Shown: one piece after another, positions 1-8,151 of the stretch
How the letters are laid out: each line of letters starts with the position of its first letter
How positions within the stretch are numbered: the first letter of the stretch is position 1
Origin: Pseudomonas sp.
GTDB lineage: Bacteria; Pseudomonadota; Gammaproteobacteria; Pseudomonadales; Pseudomonadaceae
NCBI RefSeq assembly: GCF_028293835.1
Contig: NZ_JAQGNX010000044.1
Location: 1-56,232, forward strand
DNA: 56,232 nucleotides
Reading direction: 5' to 3'
Notes under the pieces: model-generated
Told to the model about the DNA's origin: nothing
Databases searched by the model: none
The model's input: the letters and a program-made list of their open reading frames with translations, nothing else
Program-made: the position numbers and the translations under genes

Positions 1-51
1 CATTTGCTCAGTGAGGGGCATGCCAATGTGCGCGTTTATCGACCGAGCTAA
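1..51 (+). CDS. thiI: 3' end of probable thiI (tRNA 4-thiouridine synthase / sulfurtransferase), partial
   Basis: An open frame runs in from the left edge and stops at TAA 49-51, giving a tail ending NVRVYRPS. That tail resembles the end of the rhodanese domain of ThiI, and thiI is the gene just before typA in P. aeruginosa (known gene order). Only 16 codons are visible, so the identity rests on the ending and the neighbour. ThiI transfers sulfur to tRNA U8 and takes part in thiazole synthesis. The gene body lies outside the window. Confidence 0.6.
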   Translation, partial: HLLSEGHANVRVYRPS

Positions 52-191
52 GTGCCCGGGGCTGTTTGCCTGTGGCTTGCGTCACCGGCCCCCCGACGCC
101 AGTCGTCAAGCCGTCATGGCTTTCGCCGACTCTATGTAAATAGCTGCCTACAATTAGTCAGCTGACCGAATCCTCTGATCGAGATACACAA

Positions 192-2012
192 GTGATCGAA
201 AATCTACGCAACATCGCCATCATTGCTCACGTTGACCATGGTAAAACCACCCTGGTAGACAAACTCTTGCGTCAATCCGGCACCCTGGAACGCAACGAGC
301 TCAACGACGAGCGCGTGATGGACTCCAACGACCAGGAGAAAGAACGCGGTATTACCATTCTCGCGAAAAACACCGCGATCAACTGGAATGGCTACCACAT
401 CAACATCGTGGACACCCCAGGCCACGCCGACTTCGGCGGCGAAGTTGAACGTGTAATGTCGATGGTCGACTCCGTTCTGCTGTTGGTTGATGCTCAAGAC
501 GGCCCTATGCCGCAAACCCGTTTCGTGACCAAAAAGGCTTTCGAAGCCGGCCTGCGTCCAATCGTGGTTATCAACAAGGTTGACCGTCCAGGCGCACGTC
601 CGGACTGGGTTCTGGATCAAATCTTCGACCTGTTCGACAACCTGGGCGCTACCGAAGAGCAACTGGACTTTAAAGTCATCTACGCCTCTGCGTTGAACGG
701 CATTGCTGGTCTTGACTACAACGAAATGGCCGAAGACATGACGCCGTTGTACCAGGCTGTTGTCGATCACGTTCCAGCTCCACAGGTTGACCGTGATGGC
801 CCGTTCCAGATGCAGATCTCGGCACTGGACTACAACAGCTTCCTGGGCGTCATCGGCGTTGGCCGTATCGCTCGTGGTCGCGTCAAGCCGAACACCCAGG
901 TTGTTGCTATCGACGCTGACGGCAAGCGCCGCAACGGCCGCATCCTGAAATTGATGGGTCACCACGGTCTGCACCGTGTAGACGTTGAAGAAGCAGCTGC
1001 CGGCGACATCGTCTGCATCAGCGGCTTCGACCAGCTGTTCATCTCCGACACTCTGTGCGACCCACTGAATGTTGAAGCGATGAAGCCGCTGACCGTTGAC
1101 GAACCAACCGTTTCCATGACTTTCCAGGTAAACGATTCGCCTTTCTGCGGTAAAGAAGGCAAGTTCGTCACCAGCCGTAACATCAAAGAACGTCTGGACA
1201 AGGAATTGCTGTTCAACGTTGCTCTGCGCGTTGAAGAAGGCGACTCGGCCGACAAGTTCAAAGTGTCCGGCCGTGGTGAGTTGCACCTCTCGGTACTGAT
1301 CGAAACCATGCGTCGCGAAGGCTTCGAAATGGGTGTTGGTCGTCCGGAAGTCATCATCCGTATGGTTGACGGCGTTAAGCACGAACCGTACGAAAACGTA
1401 ACCATCGATCTGCCAGAAGATTCCCAGGGCTCGATCATGGAACAGATCGGTATCCGTAAGGGCGATCTGACCAACATGGTTCCGGATGGCAAGGGCCGTG
1501 TTCGTCTTGAATACAACATCCCTGCTCGTGGCTTGATCGGTTTCCGTAACGAATTCCTGACCCTGACTTCAGGCGCAGGCATTCTGACCAGCATCTTCGA
1601 CCGTTACGACGTGATGAAGTCGGGCGACATGTCCGGCCGTCAGAACGGCGTTTTGGTTTCGGTTGCTACCGGTAAGGCGTTGACCTACTCGCTGGAAACT
1701 CTGCAAGCGCGTGGCAAGCTGTTCCTGGGCCATGGCGAAGACGTGTACGAAGGCCAAATCGTCGGCATCAACAGCCGCGACAACGACCTGGGCGTTAACC
1801 CAACCAAAGGCAAGAAGCTCGACAACATGCGTGCTTCCGGTAAAGACGAAACCATCGCTCTGGTTCCGCCTATCCGTTTCACTCTGGAACAAGCACTGGA
1901 ATTCGTTCAAGAAGACGAACTCTGTGAAGTGACTCCAAAGTCGATTCGCCTGCGTAAGAAAATTCTTGGCGAAAGCGAGCGTACCCGCGCTGCCAAGAAA
2001 AGCGGCAACTGA
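192..2012 (+). CDS. typA: TypA/BipA ribosome-associated translational GTPase
   Basis: 606 residues, the normal family length. The EF-G-like GTPase domain has P-loop HVDHGKT (13-19), DTPGH (74-78) and NKVD (128-131), followed by the domain II, III and V regions and the TypA-specific C-terminus. TypA binds the 70S ribosome and supports ribosome assembly and translation in cold and other stresses; in pseudomonads it is also linked to virulence and stress traits. The start is GTG at 192, because residues [19 protein letters not shown] match the usual beginning of the family. The gene is followed directly by a strong hairpin terminator. It stands alone between the thiI remnant and an opposing gene. 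Confidence 0.98.
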   Translation: MIENLRNIAIIAHVDHGKTTLVDKLLRQSGTLERNELNDERVMDSNDQEKERGITILAKNTAINWNGYHINIVDTPGHADFGGEVERVMSMVDSVLLLVDAQDGPMPQTRFVTKKAFEAGLRPIVVINKVDRPGARPDWVLDQIFDLFDNLGATEEQLDFKVIYASALNGIAGLDYNEMAEDMTPLYQAVVDHVPAPQVDRDGPFQMQISALDYNSFLGVIGVGRIARGRVKPNTQVVAIDADGKRRNGRILKLMGHHGLHRVDVEEAAAGDIVCISGFDQLFISDTLCDPLNVEAMKPLTVDEPTVSMTFQVNDSPFCGKEGKFVTSRNIKERLDKELLFNVALRVEEGDSADKFKVSGRGELHLSVLIETMRREGFEMGVGRPEVIIRMVDGVKHEPYENVTIDLPEDSQGSIMEQIGIRKGDLTNMVPDGKGRVRLEYNIPARGLIGFRNEFLTLTSGAGILTSIFDRYDVMKSGDMSGRQNGVLVSVATGKALTYSLETLQARGKLFLGHGEDVYEGQIVGINSRDNDLGVNPTKGKKLDNMRASGKDETIALVPPIRFTLEQALEFVQEDELCEVTPKSIRLRKKILGESERTRAAKKSGN

Positions 2013-2026
2013 GTTTAAGTAGCGTT

Positions 2027-2065
2027 AAAAAAACGCCCCCGACAGCGATGTCGGGGGCGTTTTTG
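2027..2065 (+). terminator. Rho-independent terminator of typA, probably bidirectional
   Basis: Inverted repeat AACGCCCCCGACA / TGTCGGGGGCGTT with a short loop (gcga), preceded by A7 and followed by TTTTTG. It lies 15 bases after the typA stop. The A tract on its left would also give a T tract for transcripts coming from the opposing gene at 2125-2559. Confidence 0.9.
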
Positions 2066-2124
2066 TTTGTGTGGCACACGCTAAAAGACTGAATGATTCT
2101 CTGTAGGAGGTTTGGTGGTGTTGA

Positions 2125-2559
2125 TCAAAAAATGTACAGAGTATTATCCACCGGCTTGCGCTCAGGCGTCTTCGGCACGTACGCGCAATAACCAGGGCGC
2201 GGCCCTATTTTCGGGTGGTTGCGGCAAGTATCCGGGCGCTTTTCGTAGATCGTACACAAGCGGCTTTTACGGTCCAGGTACAGGCAATCGTTGTTGCTCA
2301 TGCGCTGCAGGGTAAAAATCCCGAGCTTCTGGTTATAGCGCTCGACGATTCCGTCTTTTTGCAGGCGTTTGGCAATGTTCTTCGGCGGATCGCCACGCTC
2401 GAACTCGTCTACCAGACCGATGCGGATCAAGTCCTTGATCTTCACTTCCACCGGCAACGTACAGCAGCTGGAAATGCAGCCGCCGCACATGGTGCTGGAG
2501 TATTTGGCCCAGGTATCGATTCGGTCGATTTCTGCGGCGGCGATCAGTGTGGGTTTCAT
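2125..2559 (-). CDS. YkgJ-family cysteine-cluster (Zn/Fe-binding) protein
   Basis: 144 residues from the ATG at 2559. Upstream in-frame codons add a 41-residue stretch with no family character, so the internal ATG (MKPTLIAAAEIDRIDTWAKY) is preferred. The protein has the cysteine cluster CGGCISSCC near residues 25-33 and further cysteines in NDCLYL, RLCTIYEKRPDTCRNHP and GYCAY. This is the pattern of the YkgJ/UPF0153 family, thought to chelate zinc or an iron-sulfur cluster; the biochemical role is not known. It converges on typA and is divergent from the HD-domain oxygenase gene at 2724, with 164 bp between their starts, so they may share a control region. No signal peptide or membrane segment is visible. 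Confidence 0.85.
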   Translation of the reverse strand: MKPTLIAAAEIDRIDTWAKYSSTMCGGCISSCCTLPVEVKIKDLIRIGLVDEFERGDPPKNIAKRLQKDGIVERYNQKLGIFTLQRMSNNDCLYLDRKSRLCTIYEKRPDTCRNHPKIGPRPGYCAYVPKTPERKPVDNTLYIF

Positions 2560-2723
2560 GTGCTCACATTTTCCGGGTGTATCGGGCGCGCGATGATACC
2601 GGTGCTTGCCGAGTTCGCGTAAGCAAAAATTAACTGACCGACTGTCGGCGGTCTTTTTCAGGCTGTCATCAGGCCTTCGCATTCACTCGGCAGGATGGTG
2701 TTCTTTCAGTATCGAGAGCGAAC

Positions 2724-3296
2724 ATGCACAGCCCCGAGCAAGTCGTCGCGGACGTTTTTGCCTTGTACCAGCAACACGGTAATACCGAATACATTGGCGA
2801 ACCCGTATCGCAAATAGAGCATATGTCGCAGTCGGCACAGTTGGCCATGGCCGAAAATTTCGACGATGAAGTGGTGCTGGCGGCGTTCTTTCACGACATC
2901 GGGCATATTTGCGGGCAAGACTCACAAGCGTCGAACATGGGCGGTTTTGGTGTGATGAGCCACGAGCGTGTGGGCGCTGATTATCTGCGCAAGTGCGGAT
3001 TCAGCGAACGCGTGGCTAAGTTGGTGGAATATCATGTTCAAGCCAAGCGCTACCTGACCCTCAAACAGCCGGGTTATTACGATCAACTGAGCAACGCCAG
3101 CCGCCGAACGCTGGAGTATCAGGGCGGCGTGATGAGCATTGAAGAGGCTGCGGCATTCGAGAAAGACCCCCTGAGCAGCATCAGCCTGCGCATGCGCCAG
3201 TGGGATGAATGGGCCAAAGAGACCGACGTCCCGGTGATGGATCTGAAATTGCTCAAAAGCAAAGCGCTGAAATTATTGACCACACACCACCTATAG
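2724..3296 (+). CDS. HD-domain mixed-valent diiron oxygenase of the PhnZ/TmpB type (phosphonate degradation-like)
   Basis: 190 residues. All residues that I recall as the PhnZ active site are present in register: Y23 and E26 (in EYIGEP), H33 (IEH), H57-D58 and H61 (FFHDIGH), H80 (MSHE), H104 (VEYH) and D161 (RQWDEW). PhnZ opens the C-P bond of hydroxylated 2-aminoethylphosphonate, and TmpB does the same for the trimethylated analogue, using a diiron centre and O2. Those enzymes normally sit beside a 2-oxoglutarate hydroxylase (PhnY or TmpA), an aminotransferase or transporters. None is present here; the neighbours are a YkgJ protein and a GTPase pair. The substrate is therefore open. The ATG at 2724 starts at the conserved N-terminus. 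A REP-like repeat begins right at the stop. Confidence 0.85.
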   Translation: MHSPEQVVADVFALYQQHGNTEYIGEPVSQIEHMSQSAQLAMAENFDDEVVLAAFFHDIGHICGQDSQASNMGGFGVMSHERVGADYLRKCGFSERVAKLVEYHVQAKRYLTLKQPGYYDQLSNASRRTLEYQGGVMSIEEAAAFEKDPLSSISLRMRQWDEWAKETDVPVMDLKLLKSKALKLLTTHHL

Positions 3297-3397
3297 GCAC
3301 CAACTTGTTGGCGAAGCTGATCACACGCCACCTGTTGGCGAGGCGGCGTTTCTGGCGAGCGGCATCTAGCTCTCTCGCCAACAAGTTAGCTCCTACA
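3294..3397. repeat. REP/REPIN-like inverted repeat 1
   Basis: Left arm (about 3294-3314) reads tag-gcaccaacttgttggcga and the right arm (about 3374-3397) reads the near inverse, ending agctcctaca. An extra internal copy of ctgttggcgag lies near 3332. It sits between the convergent stops of the HD oxygenase and the DUF3482 GTPase. It belongs to the first repeat family in this window, core GGAGCCAACNNGTTGGCGA. Confidence 0.85.
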
Positions 3398-3418
3398 GGG
3401 CGAGTCGTTCCGACCAGC

Positions 3419-4789
3419 CTACTCAGCCAATACCTCGGCCAGCCTCTCCACCTGCTCCTGCCTCTCAGCCTGATTCAACTTCGGGTGGGGATTTAGCGAC
3501 GACCATTGCGGATGGGCGCGGGCTTTTTGCAGGGCACCCGGGAGTTTGCCTTCGCGCCAGGTTTGGTCCTGTGGCTCGTCCAAGGTGATGCTGGTCATCG
3601 CCGCATGACCACGCATCGTCAGTGCTTGCAGCAAGTGGCGTTGGCGCAGGGCGAGCAATCTCAGCACCGCGTCATCCACCGTCAGCTCGCGCTTGCCTTT
3701 AAACTTGCCAATCAGCCGTCCGCCATAACTGCGGGCTGTTTGCAGAGCCCCGCCCGCAATTGCGCCGGCCAGCGCGGCAGCGCCCAGGGTAATACCGCCT
3801 AACAATAAATCGACCCCGGCCCCGGCTGCCGCGCCTGCGGCTATTCCGCTACCCACCCGAACGCCCAACACTTTCAGGGTTTCCGGGTTGAACAAGTCGT
3901 CGCCCCAACGCCCATCCAGCAACGGCAGATCATCGGCCGCAGCGTCCCCAGGGCGAAACGCATACAGCTTAAGCAGTAACTCGACGCACCGTTGCTCGCG
4001 CTGGCGCACGGCTTTACGCAACTCATTGATTGCCGCCAGCTCCAGGCCGGAGCCGGTGGCCACGCTACGTCGGCACGCCGCGCAATCCACCAGCAGCTCA
4101 GCGATCAGCCGCGCTGCGCTTTGCTGACGGGCCACGCGTTGCGCCTGTTGGTCAACAATCAACCGTTCCAGTTGATCGCGGGCGTTTTCCAGCAGCAGGG
4201 CCAGGCTCTCATACAGTCGACGCTCGCCGTCCTCTGGCGGCGCCACACTGTCAAACCGTACCAGCGCATGCAGTCCCAGCCGCGCCAAGGCGTCGCGCCA
4301 TTCGACTTCGCGATGCTCGGCGCTACTGACGAAATTCAGCACCGGCAGCAATGGTCTACCGCAACTGGCCAACACCGCCAGCTCATCACGGTATTTGGCC
4401 AGGACCGGCTCCCGGGCGTCGATGACATACAGCCCTGCATCCGAGGCCAGTAACTGACGCAACACCTTGGCTTCCTGCTCGAAGCGTTGCCTGGCTTCGC
4501 TGCCCTCAAGGAATCGCGCCAAGCGGTCGGGCCCGTCAAGGCGTTCGCCGGGACGATCCAGGCGCTCTAGATAATCGAGCAGGGCGATGGCGTCTTCCAG
4601 GCCGGGGGTGTCGTAAAGCTCCAGCAACGCCTCGCCATCTACCGACAATCGAGCACCCTCGACATGGCGGGTTGTGCTTGGCCGGTGAGACACTTCGCCA
4701 AAGCCGACATCACGGGTCAAGGTGCGCAGCAATGAGGTTTTGCCAACGTTGGTATGACCGACCACGGCGAGCGTTAGTGCTTTAGTCAT
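3419..4789 (-). CDS. DUF3482 GTPase with glycine-rich membrane hairpin
   Basis: 456 residues from ATG 4789; upstream in-frame codons lie inside the preceding gene and look unrelated. The N-terminal GTPase domain has P-loop GHTNVGKT (11-18) and G3 motif DTPG (60-63). At the place of the NKxD motif it reads NFVS (152-155), so guanine specificity is degenerate. A long helical region follows, then a very Gly/Ala-rich stretch (about 310-350) that could form a membrane-inserting hairpin, then a conserved C-terminus. The match is to the DUF3482 family, whose function is unknown. Its start overlaps the stop of the DUF2868 gene by 8 bases (ATGACTAA), so the two are translationally coupled. Confidence 0.88.
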   Translation of the reverse strand: MTKALTLAVVGHTNVGKTSLLRTLTRDVGFGEVSHRPSTTRHVEGARLSVDGEALLELYDTPGLEDAIALLDYLERLDRPGERLDGPDRLARFLEGSEARQRFEQEAKVLRQLLASDAGLYVIDAREPVLAKYRDELAVLASCGRPLLPVLNFVSSAEHREVEWRDALARLGLHALVRFDSVAPPEDGERRLYESLALLLENARDQLERLIVDQQAQRVARQQSAARLIAELLVDCAACRRSVATGSGLELAAINELRKAVRQREQRCVELLLKLYAFRPGDAAADDLPLLDGRWGDDLFNPETLKVLGVRVGSGIAAGAAAGAGVDLLLGGITLGAAALAGAIAGGALQTARSYGGRLIGKFKGKRELTVDDAVLRLLALRQRHLLQALTMRGHAAMTSITLDEPQDQTWREGKLPGALQKARAHPQWSSLNPHPKLNQAERQEQVERLAEVLAE

Positions 4790-6161
4790 GACCGGTCTCC
4801 AACCAATCCAGCAGCGAGCTGTCGGCATAAGTAAGGTTGAGGCCGTTCAGCGCCGTATGCCAATCGTCCAGGCGCTCCATGTCCAGCGTTTGACCTTGCG
4901 GCGCCTGGAGCAACCACACCCGCGTAGCGCCAGCACAGCGCGCCAGCTCAGCGATCAGCGCAAGACTGCCACGGTCAGGCGAACGGCGTGGATCACATGC
5001 AATTGCCAAACGCGCAGGCGCAAAGCGCGTGAGCTGATCAAGCAGTTTCTGCCGAGACTCGCGGCTGTCGAGAACGCCCCCGTCGCTGATCGTCTCAGGT
5101 AACGATGGCGGCCATGGCTGCTGCTCGTCCAGCTCAATGGCGACCAACAGCGCCCCTTCGCTGTCCAATGCCACGCTGTTGCTTTGAACGCTATGCAGGG
5201 CTTCAGGCGCCACATCATTGATACCCAAGCGCTCGCTGCTGGGCATCAAGCGTTCCCGCAGTTGGCTATATCCAGGCAGATTCAAATCCAGACCGAGGGC
5301 GGCCCGGCCGCGACGCCATTGCCATAGACACGTCAGCGCCAGCAACAGTCGCGGAACAATGCCAAAGACCAGCAATACCCCCACCAGCCATGCGGCCCAG
5401 GCCTGACGAGCGCTGTCGATGTTCAACGCAGTGTCGCCACTGGCGCGGATCATGGTTTCGGTCGGTATGTCGAACCCCAGTAGCGTCGGTATCGCGCCCA
5501 GCAGTTGGGTCACGGTGACGAAGGTGTCGCTGCGCAAAATAGTCGTTTCCCACACGAAGCCGTAACGTCGGGTTGCCATTAATAACAACATAACCACCAA
5601 GGCGCTCAGCAGCGCCAGTAACCATGCGCCGTTGACTACCATACCCAGCGCCCAGCGGTTCAATCGTTGACGTTGCAGCAATAAAATCAGCGCTGGGCCG
5701 AGCTGAGCGGCCTGGGCGTCCCGGGCAAGTTTTTCACTCAGCCATAACCACAACCTGCCTAGGCTGGCGGTGCTTTCCCCAGCGAACAACATGCCCAACG
5801 CCCAACTCAAGAGCAAAATCAAATTCAGCCCAAGCAAGCTGCCTAACGCCCAAAAGACGTTGACCGGGGATTGCCCATTGCCCAGCGCGGCGAAGGCCAG
5901 GCCGGCGCCGCTGAGCGTCACGATGATCGCCAGCACCAGCAACGCCAGGCGTGCACCTTGTTTCCAGTGGCGAAGGGCATGGGTCAAGCCGTCGCGGTCG
6001 GCCAGCCATAACGCGCGGTTTTTGATGCGGGTCGTCAGGTCGCCAGCGGTGGCGCGGGCGCGGCGATTGGCTTCCAAGTCTTCCAGCGGGCCTGCGTGTT
6101 CTTCGCGCAGGCGCACGGCTTCAGTCAACCAGAGGCTATCCATAGGGGTCAGAGCAGTCAC
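4782..6161 (-). CDS. DUF2868 integral membrane protein, partner of the GTPase
   Basis: 459 residues from GTG 6161 (MTALTPMDSLWLTEAVRLRE), which has a GAG-containing ribosome site about 8 bases upstream; an internal ATG at 6143 is the alternative. Four hydrophobic segments lie at about 72-92, 102-127, 175-197 and 257-281. The last 170 residues form a soluble domain with a possible alpha/beta fold. The family (DUF2868) has no assigned function and is usually paired with DUF3482 GTPases, as here. The arrangement suggests a membrane complex in which the GTPase acts on, or is anchored by, this protein (inference). The gene is divergent from folA, with 100 bp between the two starts. Confidence 0.87.
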   Translation of the reverse strand: MTALTPMDSLWLTEAVRLREEHAGPLEDLEANRRARATAGDLTTRIKNRALWLADRDGLTHALRHWKQGARLALLVLAIIVTLSGAGLAFAALGNGQSPVNVFWALGSLLGLNLILLLSWALGMLFAGESTASLGRLWLWLSEKLARDAQAAQLGPALILLLQRQRLNRWALGMVVNGAWLLALLSALVVMLLLMATRRYGFVWETTILRSDTFVTVTQLLGAIPTLLGFDIPTETMIRASGDTALNIDSARQAWAAWLVGVLLVFGIVPRLLLALTCLWQWRRGRAALGLDLNLPGYSQLRERLMPSSERLGINDVAPEALHSVQSNSVALDSEGALLVAIELDEQQPWPPSLPETISDGGVLDSRESRQKLLDQLTRFAPARLAIACDPRRSPDRGSLALIAELARCAGATRVWLLQAPQGQTLDMERLDDWHTALNGLNLTYADSSLLDWLETGHD

Positions 6162-6261
6162 GCGGCGTCTCGTTGATGAAGTCAGCGCTGAGCATAACCT
6201 CTGTGGCGCGGCTCGTGTGGTGGGGCTGAGGGCCAGCTGTGCTTCTGCTATTCTCGCGGGC

Positions 6262-6774
6262 ATGAAAACTCATCTCCCCCTCAGCCTGATTGCCGCCCTC
6301 GGTGAAAACCGGGTGATCGGCGTCAACAATTCCATGCCGTGGCATTTGCCTGCGGATTTCAAATACTTTAAGGCGACCACCTTGGGCAAGCCGATCATCA
6401 TGGGCCGCAAGACCTGGGAGTCACTCGGTCGGCCCTTGCCTGGGCGATTGAACCTGGTGGTCAGCCGGCAGGTTGATTTGCAGCTAGACGGCGCGCAAGT
6501 GTTTACCTCGCTGGACGCTGCCATCTCACGAGCCGAGCAATGGGCCGGTGAGCAGGGCGCCGATGAAGTGATGCTGATCGGCGGTGCGCAGTTATATGCG
6601 CAGGGCTTGGCCCGGGCCGATCGACTGTACCTGACCCGCGTCGCCCTCAGCCCCGACGGCGATGCCTGGTTTCCCGAACTCGATGCCGCAGAATGGACGC
6701 TGGTCTCGAACCTCGAAAACCCGGCGCTGGACGACAAACCGGCTTACAGTTTTGAGGTGTGGGAACGCTCTTAG
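6262..6774 (+). CDS. folA: Dihydrofolate reductase
   Basis: 170 residues from ATG 6262. The frame is open far upstream, but that part runs through the opposite-strand DUF2868 gene. The family signature VIGVNNSMPWHLPADFKYFK holds the catalytic acidic residue D32 and the conserved Trp; IIMGRKTWESLGRPLPGR is the NADPH-binding part, and VMLIGGAQLY the second cofactor motif. The enzyme reduces dihydrofolate to tetrahydrofolate with NADPH and is the target of trimethoprim. The length is usual. A REP-like repeat follows the stop. Confidence 0.98.
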   Translation: MKTHLPLSLIAALGENRVIGVNNSMPWHLPADFKYFKATTLGKPIIMGRKTWESLGRPLPGRLNLVVSRQVDLQLDGAQVFTSLDAAISRAEQWAGEQGADEVMLIGGAQLYAQGLARADRLYLTRVALSPDGDAWFPELDAAEWTLVSNLENPALDDKPAYSFEVWERS

Positions 6775-6786
6775 GGCGACAAACAC

Positions 6787-6863
6787 TGGAGCCAACTTGT
6801 TGGCGAGGGTCTCGATACGGTGCGTTCATATACACCGCCTCGCCAACAAAGTTGGCTCCTACA
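6787..6863. repeat. REP/REPIN-like inverted repeat 2
   Basis: Left arm tggagccaacttgttggcga (6787 onward) and right arm tcgccaac-aaagttggctcctaca (to 6863) flank about 36 bases. It lies just after the folA stop. First repeat family. Confidence 0.85.
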
Positions 6864-7024
6864 GATAAGTGCAATCATTGTGTAACAAATATGTCGCTTT
6901 TGAATTGCCTGTCGCGAACCGTTATCAACATGACGCCTTCGGAACATAGGTAGTCGCTGAGAAACCCGATATGTCATGAGATTTTGCTACGGTCGGTGCT
7001 TAACCAAAAGAAGGGGACCCCGTT

Positions 7025-8092
7025 ATGAAGCTCGCGCCAAAAATATTCGCTGCCGTACTGACGTTGGGATTGGGCGTAGGATTTGCCAGCCAGACGTTTG
7101 CCACCGAGTTGACCCATTGGCCCGCCGCTCAGGCCAAGCAGCTCAATGCCATGATCCAAGCCAACGCCAACAAGGGTAACTTCGCGGTATTCGACATGGA
7201 CAACACCAGCTATCGCTACGATCTGGAAGAGTCGCTGTTGCCGTACATGGAAAACAAAGGCCTGATCACCCGCGAGACACTCGATCCGTCCCTCAAGCTG
7301 ATCCCCTTCAAAGACACAGCCGATCACAAAGAAAGCCTGTTCAGTTATTACTACCGCCTGTGTGAAGTCGACGACATGGTCTGCTATCCATGGGTTGCCC
7401 AGGTATTTTCCGGCTTCACCCTTACCGAACTCAAAGGCTACGTCGACGAGCTAATGGCTTCCGGCAAACCGGTTCCAAGCACCTATTACGACGGCGACAC
7501 GGTCAAGCAAATCAACGTCGAGCCGCCGAAGGTCTTTACCGGCCAGGCTGAGCTGTACAACAAGCTGATGGAAAATGGTATCGAGGTTTACGTTGTTACG
7601 GCTGCATCCGAAGAGTTGGTGCGCATGGTCGCAGCGGATCCCAAGTACGGTTACAACGTCAAACCGCAAAATGTTATTGGCGTGAGCACGCTGTTGAAAG
7701 ACCGAAAAACCGGCGAGCTGACCACCGCGCGCAAACAGATCACTGCGGGCAAATACGATGAAAAAGCCAACATGGGTCTGGAACTGACGCCCTACCTGTG
7801 GACCCCGGCGACGTGGATGGCAGGTAAGCAAGCAGCAATTCTGACCTACATCGATCAGTGGAAAAAACCGGTTCTAGTGGGCGGCGACACGCCGACGAGC
7901 GACGGTTACATGCTGTTCCACAGCGTTGACGTGGCCAAAGGTGGTGTTCATTTGTGGGTCAACCGCAAAGACAAATACATGACCCAACTCAACGGCATGA
8001 TCAAATCCAACGCCGAAGCGCAAGCCAAAGAAGGCCTGGCGGTGACCGCAGACAAGAATTGGGTAATCGTTAAACCGGAAGAGATTCAGTAA
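7025..8092 (+). CDS. pchP: Phosphorylcholine phosphatase (periplasmic HAD-family enzyme)
   Basis: 355 residues with a Sec signal peptide (positive start, hydrophobic core, likely cleavage after SQTFA near residue 27). HAD motifs are clear: motif I DMDNT (57-61, nucleophile and general acid Asp), a TAAS motif II (VVTAASEEL) and motif III GGDTPTSDG. This matches the P. aeruginosa PchP pattern (DMDNT, SAA, GDTPDSD). PchP removes phosphate from phosphorylcholine in the periplasm, releasing choline for uptake and conversion to betaine. A purine-rich site (gaaggggac) precedes the ATG. No choline genes are adjacent; in P. aeruginosa the gene is at a different locus. A short inverted repeat follows the stop. 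Confidence 0.9.
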   Translation: MKLAPKIFAAVLTLGLGVGFASQTFATELTHWPAAQAKQLNAMIQANANKGNFAVFDMDNTSYRYDLEESLLPYMENKGLITRETLDPSLKLIPFKDTADHKESLFSYYYRLCEVDDMVCYPWVAQVFSGFTLTELKGYVDELMASGKPVPSTYYDGDTVKQINVEPPKVFTGQAELYNKLMENGIEVYVVTAASEELVRMVAADPKYGYNVKPQNVIGVSTLLKDRKTGELTTARKQITAGKYDEKANMGLELTPYLWTPATWMAGKQAAILTYIDQWKKPVLVGGDTPTSDGYMLFHSVDVAKGGVHLWVNRKDKYMTQLNGMIKSNAEAQAKEGLAVTADKNWVIVKPEEIQ

Positions 8093-8108
8093 GGCGGTAA
8101 TGCAAAAA

Positions 8109-8140
8109 CCTGTAGGAGCCAACAATTTGGTTCCTACAGG
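8109..8140. repeat. Short REP-like inverted repeat 3, possible pchP/ilvD terminator
   Basis: CCTGTAGGAGCC-aacaattt-GGTTCCTACAGG is a near-perfect 12-bp stem with an 8-base loop. It lies 16 bases after the pchP stop and 11 bases from the end of the opposing ilvD, so it is placed to act as a shared terminator, though it has no T tract. Its arms carry the same TGTAGGAGCC core as the longer repeats. Confidence 0.7.
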
Positions 8141-8151
8141 ATGGTGGCGCG

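Noticed and set aside
204..1382. 392-codon open frame on the minus strand inside typA
   Set aside because: It mirrors the typA codons. The translation has no domain and typA itself is unmistakable; long antisense frames are common in GC-rich DNA.
5770..6261. Long N-terminal extension of folA
   Set aside because: The frame is open but it overlaps the opposite-strand DUF2868 gene, and standard DHFR begins at 6262.
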